Shown piece after piece: positions 1 to 8,024 of a DNA stretch of 64,000 bases. How positions within the stretch are numbered: position 1 is the first letter of the stretch; every line of letters starts with the position of its first letter. This DNA is from Chloroflexota bacterium (lineage in GTDB: Bacteria; Chloroflexota; Dehalococcoidia; JACQUA01). The translations under genes and the position numbers were made by a program. Below the pieces are notes generated by a model. It had not been told where the DNA came from. It saw nothing but the letters and a program-made list of their open reading frames with translations, and did no database searches. The stretch is taken from the NCBI GenBank assembly GCA_016210565.1, contig JACQUA010000367.1, positions 27,507 through 91,506 on the forward strand, written 5' to 3'.

Positions 1-589
1 CGCCCGGCTGACGCTCGCCGACGGTCACAACAAAACCCTGACTCCTGACCTGCGCCAGTTGTTCCCGCAGTCTACCCGCATCAAGAATCTGGCCCGAGGC
101 CAGGACCTGTGTCCCGGCGCTCCTCAAACTTTCCATAACAGCCCCTGAATCGCTTTCGCCCAGGAAGGCCAGAATAGCCTTACCCGAACCACACCACAAA
201 GGGGACCGTTTCCCCATCTCCGGTATCTGGCGCACCTCGTGTTTGCTTTCCACCAGATCGACGAACATTCGTTCCAGCCCAATGCGCAAGCTCAGGCTTA
301 CCGTTTCACCGGTTTCATCCCGGAGTTGGTGCAAATACGGCCGGCTGGCGCTCCTCAGGTCAAGCTGCGACTGGGCGATCAGGCCGATCTCCATGACCTT
401 CACACCCAGAACATAACCCCGGGTGGCAACGTCCTGCGCGACCAGTTGTTCATTCTCCAATTGTGAAAGGGTACGGCACACAGTGCCCTTCCTTGAGCGC
501 ATGGCCCTGCTGATCTCGCTCACCCCCGCGGGAACGCCAACCGAGGCCAGGTAATGCAGAATGAGCGTTGCTCGCTTTATTGCGTTCAA
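1..589 (-). CDS. IclR-family transcriptional regulator (partial, runs off the window)
   Basis: The reverse strand is open from a TTG start at 589 to the window edge and gives 196 residues. It has an N-terminal winged helix-turn-helix (about residues 8-60, with GVPAGVSEISRAM) followed by an IclR effector domain (LDLRSASRPYLHQLRDETGE, then LWCGSGKAILAF). It is closely related over its whole visible length to the IclR protein at 7019-7795, so the two are paralogues. GGAG lies 8 bases before TTG. The gene diverges from the CoA-transferase at 748, and a perfect palindrome sits in the shared gap. This suggests a local repressor of that gene, with an acid or CoA-ester effector. Family assignment is firm; target and ligand are inferred. 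The C-terminus is outside the window. Confidence 0.9.
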   Translation of the reverse strand, partial: MNAIKRATLILHYLASVGVPAGVSEISRAMRSRKGTVCRTLSQLENEQLVAQDVATRGYVLGVKVMEIGLIAQSQLDLRSASRPYLHQLRDETGETVSLSLRIGLERMFVDLVESKHEVRQIPEMGKRSPLWCGSGKAILAFLGESDSGAVMESLRSAGTQVLASGQILDAGRLREQLAQVRSQGFVVTVGERQPG

Positions 590-617
590 ATGAAAACTCC
601 GTTACGTCTTATGCACC

Positions 618-647
618 AGTATACAGGCTTGCATGAGTAACTTTCAA
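618..647 (-). promoter_or_regulatory. Predicted promoter of the first IclR gene
   Basis: On the minus strand TTGAAA (642-647) is followed after 18 bases by TATACT (618-623). The same two hexamers, with a 17-base spacer, precede the paralogous IclR gene at 7795, which supports the call. Confidence 0.6.
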
Positions 648-677
648 CAGACACTTGAATTCAATCGAAAATGGGGA

Positions 678-725
678 TTGACAAACCGGGTGAATGCCTG
701 CTATTATTGGAAACTTCATTTCCAA
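678..725 (+). promoter_or_regulatory. Predicted promoter with an IclR-like operator
   Basis: TTGACA (678-683), an 18-base spacer and TATTAT (702-707) form a sigma70-type promoter. A perfect 7-5-7 palindrome, TTGGAAA-CTTCA-TTTCCAA, covers 707-725 and so spans the expected transcription start. It resembles the known IclR-family consensus TGGAAATNATTTCCA. The position suggests repression by the divergent IclR protein. Confidence 0.6.
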
Positions 726-747
726 ATTATGCAACGGGGCAAAAACT

Positions 748-2013
748 TTGGAAAACTTGGAACAAAGGCTTCCGCCCCTGGCTGCCGTCAGAGTTCTGGA
801 TTTCAGCCAGGGAATAATGGGGCCGCTCGCCAGCGCAATGCTTGGCGACATGGGGGCCGACGTTATCAAGATAGAACCCACGTGGGGGGAGTCCGCAAGA
901 CGGGGAATCCCGCTGGGTATGGGCGACCTGACCGCGGAAAAAGCGAACGCATCCTTCGACTCCGGGTTCTGGATGGGCTGCAATCGGAACAAGAAGAGCC
1001 TGGCGGTCAACATAACACTGGAACAGGGCAGGGATATCGCGCTGAAATTAGCCCGTGAGGTTGACGTGGTCTTGCACACCTTTCGCCCGGGCGTCATGAA
1101 CCGGCTGGGGTTGGGCTACGACGCCGTCTCCAGGGTGAACCCTGAAGTTATCTATTGCTCAGTCTCGGGCTACGGTGAGCAAGGACCCTTGCGCCACCGG
1201 GCGGGGGGCGATATGTGGTCCCAGGCTATGACCGGCATCGTTAGCCTTGGGGGAAGTCAGCAGGGCCCGCCATACATGGCCCCAATTGTCCTTGTGGATG
1301 TTGGAGGCGCTGCCCTGGTGGCCTATGGCATCATGCTGGCCCTTTTTGCCCGGCTCCGGACGGGAAGGGGGCAAGAGCTTGGCGTCAGCTCACTGGACGC
1401 GGCAATGTATATGCAAACTCCGGAGATTTCCGGATTCCTGCTCGACGGCATACTGAGGCAGAAAGCCGGCCGGGGGTGGGTCCTGGGAGTTCCTCCCTAC
1501 GGCCCGTTTACAGCCAGAGACGGAGACGTGCTGACCATATTCGGCTCCGGATCCCAGTGGCCGAAGCTGTGCAAGGTGCTGGATATCGAGCACCTGGCAA
1601 ACGACCCCAGATTCGCCACGGATGAAAGACGAATTGAAAACCGTGAAGAACTGTACAGGATCCTGGACCAGGCTTTCAGCCGGAGAACCAGAGCCGAGTG
1701 GGGCAGACTATTCAAAGAGGCTGGCATGCGGTGTGAACCGTGCCTTACTCATGAAGAACTGGTCCTTCATCCCCAGGTCAAGACCAACCAGATGGTGGTC
1801 GAGATGGAACACCCCGGTCGAGGCAAGATAAAGATGGTCGGAATCCCCGTGAAATTGAAAACCACTCCGGGTCAGGCGCGGCGCGCGCCGCCTGTGCTGG
1901 GGCAGGATACGGAAGACATCTTGCAGCAACTAGGTTACGCCGAAAAGGAAATCAATGCTCTGGTGAACCAGCGGGTGGTAACGACCGCCAACCCGCGCAG
2001 ACGGCCGGATTGA
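748..2013 (+). CDS. Family III (CaiB/BaiF) CoA-transferase
   Basis: This enzyme would move CoA between a donor thioester and a free carboxylic acid in the cytoplasm. The sequence shows the N-terminal VRVLDFSQGIMGP block, GADVIKIEP, and an RGQELGVSSLDAAM block whose Asp lines up by eye with the Asp nucleophile of formyl-CoA transferase. An in-frame ATG exists at 694, but it lies between the predicted -35 and -10 boxes. I therefore prefer TTG at 748 (or 757), which also matches the N-terminus of the paralogue at 15640. Length is about 420 residues, normal for the family. It is divergent from an IclR gene and is followed by a solute-binding lipoprotein. The substrate is unknown. Confidence 0.88.
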   Translation: MENLEQRLPPLAAVRVLDFSQGIMGPLASAMLGDMGADVIKIEPTWGESARRGIPLGMGDLTAEKANASFDSGFWMGCNRNKKSLAVNITLEQGRDIALKLAREVDVVLHTFRPGVMNRLGLGYDAVSRVNPEVIYCSVSGYGEQGPLRHRAGGDMWSQAMTGIVSLGGSQQGPPYMAPIVLVDVGGAALVAYGIMLALFARLRTGRGQELGVSSLDAAMYMQTPEISGFLLDGILRQKAGRGWVLGVPPYGPFTARDGDVLTIFGSGSQWPKLCKVLDIEHLANDPRFATDERRIENREELYRILDQAFSRRTRAEWGRLFKEAGMRCEPCLTHEELVLHPQVKTNQMVVEMEHPGRGKIKMVGIPVKLKTTPGQARRAPPVLGQDTEDILQQLGYAEKEINALVNQRVVTTANPRRRPD

Positions 2014-2203
2014 GGTCATCAGACGAAGACAACAACTGTGGAGCGCCCGGGTATCGTTGAAGAACCCCGGTAAACAAATCAATCTCCCATTCCTCTTGCC
2101 AAGAGGCACCATGAAGTATGAAAATCACGGCGCGCAGGCACGGAGGCCTGCGCCACCCGGATCTTCTGAGGGATGGGCACGGAATTTCAAAGGAGGTGCT
2201 GAA

Positions 2204-3355
2204 ATGAAGAGCAAGTACTATTTGGTTCCGGTTTTCTCTCTCTTGCTTCTGCTCCTGTTTTTTCCTGCATGTAGAGAGGCCGCGCCTGCGCCTCCGCAGC
2301 AGGCTGCTTCCCAAAAAGGAGACGCAAGGGAAACCTGGCAACCAGCCTGGGACAAGCTCCTGGCAGAGGCGAGAAAAGAAGAGAAAGTAGTGATTTACTA
2401 TGGGGGCAGTCTCGAGGCCAGAACCGCGCTGTCCGGCGCCTTCAAGCAAAAGTATAACATAGACCTGGATTTTGTGGCCGGCAGGTCCCCTGAAATGCCA
2501 CCGCGCATACAGAAGGAGAGGCAGGCCGGGCTCTACCTGGCGGACGTTGCCATGTTAGGATGGTCGCCCTATGTCACGGCTCTCGAGCCAATGAACGTGA
2601 CCGACCCGATCGAGCCGCTGACAGTCCTCCCTGAAGTCAGGGATACCAGTAAATGGCTGAGGGGCAAATTGCCACTTCTGGATGAAAAGGGGCACGCCCT
2701 AGCCCTTTACATGCAGCCCTCCTCGTTCCACCTCTTCAACAAGGATTCCGTCAAGAAGGGGGAAGTCTCGGGCGTTCGTGACCTCCTGAATCCAAAATGG
2801 AAAGGCAAGATCGTTATGGTGGACCCGACCACAACCGGCCCGGCCATCGGTTGGTACCAGGTTGTACTTCGCAACATTCTCGGCGCACAAGAGGGCAGGG
2901 CCTACATGAAGGAACTGTCAAAAAACATCGATGTTCTGACGAGAGACTATCGCCAGATGGTGGAATGGGTAGCGCGGGGGAAGTATCCGATTGGCCTGGC
3001 CACCCGGTATGACGAAATTGCGGCGTTCATCAAAGAGGGCGCGCCCATTGAAATAATAGACACCGACGAACCCAGGGTGCTAATGCCCGGATGGGGCCTT
3101 CTCAACGTGATCAAGGACAGGCCCCACCCCAACGCCACCCAGGTATTCGTCAACTGGTTGCTCACGCCGGAAGGCCTCTCCGAGATTGTCACGAGTGCCG
3201 GCTACCCGCCGACCCGGATTGATGTCGCTACAAAGGGTGTGGGTCCGGCGCTGCTTCCCCGCCCTGCGGACGTTTTCACCACCAAAGAAATTGCACTCGA
3301 ACAGCTTGACCTGATAAGCACCGCGAAAGAGGACTTTGCCGCCCTCCTCAGGTGA
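2204..3355 (+). CDS. ABC transporter solute-binding lipoprotein (family 1, iron/polyamine-like)
   Basis: A 383-residue extracellular solute-binding protein. The N-terminus is a lipoprotein signal (hydrophobic LLLLLLFFPAC with Cys23 as the lipidation site), then a Pro/Ala linker and a type II binding-protein fold beginning EEKVVIYYGG and including NPKWKGKIVMVDP and MVEWVARGKYPIG. The reading frame is open upstream to 2057, but ATG 2204 has AAAGGAGGT at ideal spacing and starts the signal peptide directly. No permease or ATPase gene is nearby, so it is either an orphan receptor or serves a transporter encoded elsewhere. Its place between CoA-transferases suggests the ligand could be the substrate of this cluster; that is inference. 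Confidence 0.85.
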   Translation: MKSKYYLVPVFSLLLLLLFFPACREAAPAPPQQAASQKGDARETWQPAWDKLLAEARKEEKVVIYYGGSLEARTALSGAFKQKYNIDLDFVAGRSPEMPPRIQKERQAGLYLADVAMLGWSPYVTALEPMNVTDPIEPLTVLPEVRDTSKWLRGKLPLLDEKGHALALYMQPSSFHLFNKDSVKKGEVSGVRDLLNPKWKGKIVMVDPTTTGPAIGWYQVVLRNILGAQEGRAYMKELSKNIDVLTRDYRQMVEWVARGKYPIGLATRYDEIAAFIKEGAPIEIIDTDEPRVLMPGWGLLNVIKDRPHPNATQVFVNWLLTPEGLSEIVTSAGYPPTRIDVATKGVGPALLPRPADVFTTKEIALEQLDLISTAKEDFAALLR

Positions 3356-3470
3356 GGCGATAAAAGCGCAGCCTGACGCGCCGGGGGGCCCCAGCCAGAT
3401 AGGGTCAACGGAACAATCATCCATGCCCCCTTGCCAGTAGGCGCCATCAAGGATGAAGGTAGCGTGCATT

Positions 3471-3575
3471 GTCATTCTGCGCGAAGCGAGCGCAGTCCCG
3501 ATAGAATCGGGGTGTCGAAGAATCTTTCGGGGTGCGGTCCCGGGCGAAAGACCCTACGGCTACGCTCAGGGTGAC
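3471..3575. repeat. Interspersed repeat, family A (GTCATTCTG ... CAGGGTGAC)
   Basis: This starts GTCATTCTGCGCGAAGCGAG, contains GAAGAATCTTTCGG and ends GCTCAGGGTGAC, so the outer ends are inverted repeats. The same element recurs at 19731, 31275, 32778 and 33649. It fills most of the gap before the next gene. Confidence 0.85.
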
Positions 3576-3596
3576 ATATTCTGAACAACTGGATCC

Positions 3597-4826
3597 ATGC
3601 TATCACCATTCAGGGTTCTTGACCTGACCGACGAAAAGGGTCTTCTTTGCGGAAAGATTCTCGGCGACCTTGGCGCAGACTTAATCAAGATCGAGCGACC
3701 GGGAGGCGATACCAGTCGCCAAATAGGACCTTTCTGGCATGACATGCCCCATCCTGAGAAAAGTCTCTTCTGGTTCGCGTTCAACGCCAATAAGAGAGGC
3801 ATTACGCTGGACATTGGCAAAGACGACGGCAAAGAGATATTCAAGACTCTGGTCAGAACATCGGATGTTGTGATAGAGTCGGCGCCACCGGGGTACATGG
3901 ATAGCCTGGGGCTGGGATATTCAACGCTGACGGAGCTAAACCCGGGGGTCATCATGACTTCTGTCACTCCGTTCGGGCAAACAGGCCCTTACGCCGGCTA
4001 TGAGGCCTCCGACCTTGTCCTCATGGCGATGGGCAGCCTGATGTACCTCAGTGGCGACCCCGACCGGCCCCCGGTTCGCATCAGCCTTCCTCAAGCTTTC
4101 CTCAACGCCAGTGCAGATGCGGCAGTGGGAACCATGTTAGCCCTCTATCACCGGGAGATAAGCGGGGAGGGCCAGCATGTTGACGTATCCGTTCAGGAGA
4201 GCGTTCTGTTCATTCCAATGAATGCTCATCTCTTCTGGGACTTGAACAAAAAGATGCTGCGGCGCTCAGGCTCCTACCGAACCGGACTCAGTACGGACGC
4301 AGTCCAGCAATTGGTATGGCCCTGCAAGGATGGATACATCACCTTTGCCTTGATGGGAGGCGCCTACGGTGCACCCAGCAACCGCGCTCTCGTCGAATGG
4401 ATGGCTACGGAAGGCAAATGTCCTGAATACCTGAAGCAGAAGGAATGGGACCGGTTTGATATGGCGCTGGTGACCCAGGCAGAACTGGACACGGTGGCCC
4501 GGCCCCTGGGCGAGTTCTTCCTGGGCCATACCAGGGCAGAACTATTCGAGGGAGCACAGGAACGAAAGATAATCTTCTATCCCGTCAATACCATCAAAGA
4601 TATTGTGGAGGACCCTCAGCTTGCAGCCAGGAACTTCTGGATGGACGTGGAACACCCAGAACTGGCTGCCACGATCACCTATCCGGGCCCGTTCTCAACC
4701 GTGGACTCATCCAAAGCATGGCGACGAGCGCCGTTGATAGGTGAGCACAACGAGGAAATATACGTCAACGAAATGGGCTATTCCAAACAAAGGGTCGTCA
4801 TTTTGAAGCAAGCAGGGATCATATGA
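3597..4826 (+). CDS. Family III CoA-transferase, first of an overlapping pair
   Basis: 409 residues with the family hallmarks FRVLDLTDEKG, GADLIKIERPGGD, TSVTPFGQTGPYAGY and SGDPDRPPVR. At the position of the Asp nucleophile of formyl-CoA transferase this protein has Glu201 (HVDVSVQES). The stop overlaps the start of the next CoA-transferase by ATGA, so the two are probably translated together and may form a heteromer, as known for benzylsuccinate CoA-transferase BbsEF. ATG 3597 directly follows a repeat element and has only a weak ribosome-binding site. The substrate is unknown. Confidence 0.87.
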   Translation: MLSPFRVLDLTDEKGLLCGKILGDLGADLIKIERPGGDTSRQIGPFWHDMPHPEKSLFWFAFNANKRGITLDIGKDDGKEIFKTLVRTSDVVIESAPPGYMDSLGLGYSTLTELNPGVIMTSVTPFGQTGPYAGYEASDLVLMAMGSLMYLSGDPDRPPVRISLPQAFLNASADAAVGTMLALYHREISGEGQHVDVSVQESVLFIPMNAHLFWDLNKKMLRRSGSYRTGLSTDAVQQLVWPCKDGYITFALMGGAYGAPSNRALVEWMATEGKCPEYLKQKEWDRFDMALVTQAELDTVARPLGEFFLGHTRAELFEGAQERKIIFYPVNTIKDIVEDPQLAARNFWMDVEHPELAATITYPGPFSTVDSSKAWRRAPLIGEHNEEIYVNEMGYSKQRVVILKQAGII

Positions 4827-6067
4827 AGCCAGGGAACCTCGGTGCGACAGCCTTAGAAAAAGAGGCACTGGAGGGCCTCAAAGTCGCAGATTTCTGTTGG
4901 GCTGGCGCCGGTCCTTTAATGACCAAGTACCTGGCTGTTCACGGAGCCACGGTCATCCATATAGAATCTGCAACACGGCCGGATGTCTGCAGAGCGATGG
5001 CGCCTTACAAAGATAACATACCAGGCTTGAACCGCAGCGGCTACTTTGCCTATTACAATCCCAACAAGTACGGTATGCTCCTGAACCTGAACCATCCACG
5101 GGCCGGTGAAGTTGCTCGAAAAATCGTCTCCTGGGCCGACATTGTCGCTGAAAGCTACTCGGCAGGAACAATGAAGCGCTGGGGACTGGCCTACCAGAAT
5201 CTGGTTAGAATAAAGCCTGACATCATAATGATCAGTACCTGTAATCAAGGACAAACGGGACCACGGGCAACCCAGGGTGGCTTCGGAACGCAACTAACGT
5301 CGTTGAGTGGTTTCGTCCACCTCACAGGCTGGCCGGATAGGGCGCCGGCGTTACCATACGGAGCCTATACGGATGCCATCGCTCCACGATTCGGCGCAGC
5401 CGCGCTCATTGCCGCTCTGCTCTATCGCCGGAGGACTGGCAAGGGACAGTACCTGGACTTGTCGCAATACGAGGCAGCTCTGCAATTCCTCGCGCCGGCC
5501 GTACTTGATTTGACCGTGAACGGGCGGGAGGCGAGCAGAGCAGGGAACCATTCTCCCTGCGCTGCGCCCCACGGGGTGTACCCGTGCTCCGGAGACGATA
5601 GGTGGATCGCTATTGCCGTATTCAGCGACGAAAAGTGGAAAGCCCTTTGCCGGCTGATGGGCAACCCCGCGTGGTCAAAGGAGCCAGGATTTTCTACCCT
5701 CTCGGGGAGGAAAGACAACGAGGATGAACTCGACAGGCGCATGGGTGAATGGACCGTCCAGCATTCGGCTGAAGAGCTGATGGGCCTTATGCAGGCGGCC
5801 GGGGTGGCAGCCGGGGTGGTGAAGAACAGCAAGGACATGTACGAAGACCCCCAGCTTGAACACCGCCGCCATTTCCGTGAACTTGACCATCCGGAGATCG
5901 GGAAACATAACTATGAGGAGCTACCATTCAGGCTGTCGAAAACGCCTGGTCGCATCGGCATGCCCGCGCCCTGCCTGGGTGAACACACCGAATGTGTGTG
6001 CAGAGAACTGTTGGGAATAACGGACCAGGAATTCGTTGACCTGCTTAACAGCGGCGCTCTGGACTGA
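4823..6067 (+). CDS. Family III CoA-transferase, second of an overlapping pair
   Basis: 414 residues with LKVADFCWAGAGPLMTKYLA, GATVIHIES, STCNQGQTGPR and GQYLDLSQYEAALQ. Like its partner it carries Glu (Glu217) where the family nucleophile Asp is expected, while the Asp five residues earlier (Asp212) is retained. The start overlaps the preceding stop by four bases. The N-terminal tail of about 18 residues before the core is longer than in the other copies. It is followed after 60 bases by a crotonase, so activation and processing of the same CoA ester are plausible. Confidence 0.87.
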   Translation: MKPGNLGATALEKEALEGLKVADFCWAGAGPLMTKYLAVHGATVIHIESATRPDVCRAMAPYKDNIPGLNRSGYFAYYNPNKYGMLLNLNHPRAGEVARKIVSWADIVAESYSAGTMKRWGLAYQNLVRIKPDIIMISTCNQGQTGPRATQGGFGTQLTSLSGFVHLTGWPDRAPALPYGAYTDAIAPRFGAAALIAALLYRRRTGKGQYLDLSQYEAALQFLAPAVLDLTVNGREASRAGNHSPCAAPHGVYPCSGDDRWIAIAVFSDEKWKALCRLMGNPAWSKEPGFSTLSGRKDNEDELDRRMGEWTVQHSAEELMGLMQAAGVAAGVVKNSKDMYEDPQLEHRRHFRELDHPEIGKHNYEELPFRLSKTPGRIGMPAPCLGEHTECVCRELLGITDQEFVDLLNSGALD

Positions 6068-6127
6068 CAGGCCCGGCCAATGGCCAGTCAATCGACTTGT
6101 GATTAGTTAGAAGACAGGAGTCAAAGA

Positions 6128-7000
6128 TTGGAGTACAAGACCGTTATCTACGAAAAAGACAGGACTATCGCCCGGATTACGCTCAATCAGCCAGAGAAAC
6201 TGAACGTGTTCGATTTTCCCGGACAGGGAGGAATCTGCGACGATTTTCACGCCGCCCTAACTGAAGCCGAAGACGATGACGACGTAAAAGTGGTCATCAT
6301 GAAAGGCGCCGGCCGCGCTTTTTGCGCCGGGCATGACCTGAGCAAGGTGGGTACGGTCTACGGGATGGGAACCGGAAAGGAGGGTGAGCGCAGACCCAGC
6401 CAGAGAATACGGCTGAAGGTTGACCGGAAGACGTTCTACGAAGGGCATCTGAGAGTAGCCCTGTTTCCCAAGGTAACTATTGCCCAGGTGCACGGATACT
6501 GCGTGGGGGAAGGCACCATGTACGTTGAACTTTGTGACCTGGCAATTGCCTCCGAGGACGCCGTATTCGGCCATGTTGAACAGAGGATCGCGGCCGTTGG
6601 ATCAAACTTTCTTCCTTTAATAATATTGACATTAGGCACAAAGAAGGCTATGGAACTCCTGCTTACGGGCAAGAGAATAGACGCCAGGGAGGCAGAACGC
6701 ATTGGCCTCGTCAACAAGGCGGTTCCGAGAGACAAGCTCGAAGAGGAGGTAAACGAGCTGGCGAGCGCGATCAGCCTGCTTCCGCGTGACGGAATCGCCC
6801 TGGGCAAGGCCCACCGGCAGGCAGCTTACGATTCAATGGGCGTGACGGCCGGGTTCACGCAGGCCTGGCTGTTTCACTCCTTCATGACCAATATGCGCTT
6901 TGAACCCGACGAGTACAGTCTGCTCAAACAGCGCCGCGACCAGGGCGTCAGGGCTGCGGCGCACGGTGAGCACGACCGGTTTGCTGGCCTGGACAAATGA
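6128..7000 (+). CDS. Enoyl-CoA hydratase/isomerase (crotonase) family protein
   Basis: 290 residues. The oxyanion-hole segments AFCAGHDL (65-71) and GYCVGEGTM (123-131) identify the crotonase fold. Compared by eye with rat crotonase, the second catalytic Glu is kept (Glu151 in FGHVEQR), but the first is replaced by Met131. Reactions other than plain hydration, such as isomerisation or C-C cleavage, are therefore possible. Translation starts at TTG 6128 with GGAG eight bases upstream. The gene is in line with the two CoA-transferases before it and probably belongs to their transcript. Confidence 0.85.
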   Translation: MEYKTVIYEKDRTIARITLNQPEKLNVFDFPGQGGICDDFHAALTEAEDDDDVKVVIMKGAGRAFCAGHDLSKVGTVYGMGTGKEGERRPSQRIRLKVDRKTFYEGHLRVALFPKVTIAQVHGYCVGEGTMYVELCDLAIASEDAVFGHVEQRIAAVGSNFLPLIILTLGTKKAMELLLTGKRIDAREAERIGLVNKAVPRDKLEEEVNELASAISLLPRDGIALGKAHRQAAYDSMGVTAGFTQAWLFHSFMTNMRFEPDEYSLLKQRRDQGVRAAAHGEHDRFAGLDK

Positions 7001-7018
7001 TCTCATGGTTACCAGCAA

Positions 7019-7795
7019 CTACCGCCGCGCCAGTTCGGGAATGAGGTCGCCCAGATGAAGGCTTATCTTCCGCGCCGCCTCGCCCACCGCAGGCCCCACC
7101 CGTGTGCCCGCTTCCGGGCCGAACCGCGGCAGCGGCCCCCCCACAGCTATGGAGCCGATCACTTTGTGGTCCCGCTCAAAGATCGGCGCTGCCACGCCGG
7201 CGAAACTCGGCAGCCGCTCCCCGACAGTTACCGCAAAGCCCTGTCTCCGGACTTCGACCAACTCCGCCTTCAGCCTTTCGACGTCCAGGATTTGCCCGGA
7301 GGCCAGGGTCCCTATCCCTGATTTCCGGATGGCGTCGATAATGCCCTCCATCTCGCTCTCCTCCAGGTTGGCCAGAATTACCTTCCCACTGCCACCGGCC
7401 CACAGGGGAAAACGCCTGCCCAGCTCCGGCACCTGCCTCACCTCGTACGTCCCCGGCGACTGGGCGATGTACATCCGGTCCATGCCGACCCGCAAAGTCA
7501 GCGTTACGGTTTCCCCCGTGGCATTACGAAGCTGCTGCATGTACGGCAGGCTGGCGCTCCTCAAGTCCAGGCGCGATTGCGCCAGCAAACCGAGCTCCAG
7601 GACCTTGATTCCCAGCGTGTACTTGCCCGTTTCGGGGTGCTGCAAGACGAATTCTTCCCGGTCCAGGTCGGAAAGAAGCCGCGACACCGTGCCCTTGCTC
7701 AGGTGAAGGACCTTGCTGATTTCCGTTACCCCCGCCGGCGCTCCTGCCCCCCCCAGGTAGCTCAGGACCGCCGCCGCGCGCTTGACAGTGTTCAA
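7019..7795 (-). CDS. IclR-family transcriptional regulator
   Basis: 258 residues. The winged helix-turn-helix (GVTEISKVLHLSKGTVSRLL, about 20-39) is followed by an effector-binding domain (LDLRSASLPYMQQLRNATGE, LWAGGSGKVILANL, GFAVTVGERLPSFAGVAAP). It starts at TTG 7795 behind GGAG. It is a clear paralogue of the partial regulator at 1-589, including the start context. It points away from a promoter at 7902 that carries a palindrome repeated at 12554 and 15587, so this protein is my candidate repressor of the duplicated acyl-CoA module. The family call is firm; the regulon is inferred. Confidence 0.93.
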   Translation of the reverse strand: MNTVKRAAAVLSYLGGAGAPAGVTEISKVLHLSKGTVSRLLSDLDREEFVLQHPETGKYTLGIKVLELGLLAQSRLDLRSASLPYMQQLRNATGETVTLTLRVGMDRMYIAQSPGTYEVRQVPELGRRFPLWAGGSGKVILANLEESEMEGIIDAIRKSGIGTLASGQILDVERLKAELVEVRRQGFAVTVGERLPSFAGVAAPIFERDHKVIGSIAVGGPLPRFGPEAGTRVGPAVGEAARKISLHLGDLIPELARR

Positions 7796-7831
7796 ATGAA
7801 ACTCCGTTGCAAATTTGTTGCTGTTGAGTGA

Positions 7832-7860
7832 AGTATATGGTCCTTTTGTCAGGATTTCAA
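7832..7860 (-). promoter_or_regulatory. Predicted promoter of the second IclR gene
   Basis: On the minus strand TTGAAA (7855-7860), a 17-base spacer and TATACT (7832-7837). These are the same boxes as in front of the other IclR gene. Confidence 0.65.
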
Positions 7861-7901
7861 TATTTCCCAGAACTACGTCGAGGGATTACTGTCGAGCCTT
7901 C

Positions 7902-7948
7902 TCGACTTTTCGGCAGCCCCCGTTGTAGTATTATGCAACACCGTTCCA
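7902..7948 (+). promoter_or_regulatory. Promoter plus palindromic operator, copy C (decayed)
   Basis: TCGACT (7902-7907), 18 bases, TAGTAT (7926-7931), then two bases later the palindrome TGCAAC-ACC-GTTCCA (7934-7948). The same arrangement occurs at 12523-12568 and 15556-15601. Here the spacer is one base longer and the -35 box weaker, in keeping with a disused copy. Confidence 0.6.
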
Positions 7949-7987
7949 TATCATGCCTCACGGTTGAAGACAACGAAGAAGGGTTTC

Positions 7988-8020
7988 GTGGCAGGCCCCC
8001 TATCCGGGTTTCTCCCCTTC
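7988..8020 (+). pseudogene. Remnant of the 5' end of a family III CoA-transferase gene
   Basis: A GTG at 7988, preceded by a leader like that of the gene at 15640 (GAAGAAGGGTTTC against GGAAGGATTTC), begins MAGPLSG, the same seven residues as the intact gene. Homology then skips about 15 bases (TTTCTCC matches the next conserved stretch) and ends. Nothing else of the gene remains before the Lrp-type gene. Confidence 0.55.
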
Positions 8021-8024
8021 CAGG

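Noticed and set aside
2057..2203. Longer N-terminus of the solute-binding lipoprotein
   Set aside because: It would bury the signal peptide, runs through a GCAGGCACGGAGGCCTGC repeat, and ATG 2204 has an ideal ribosome-binding site.
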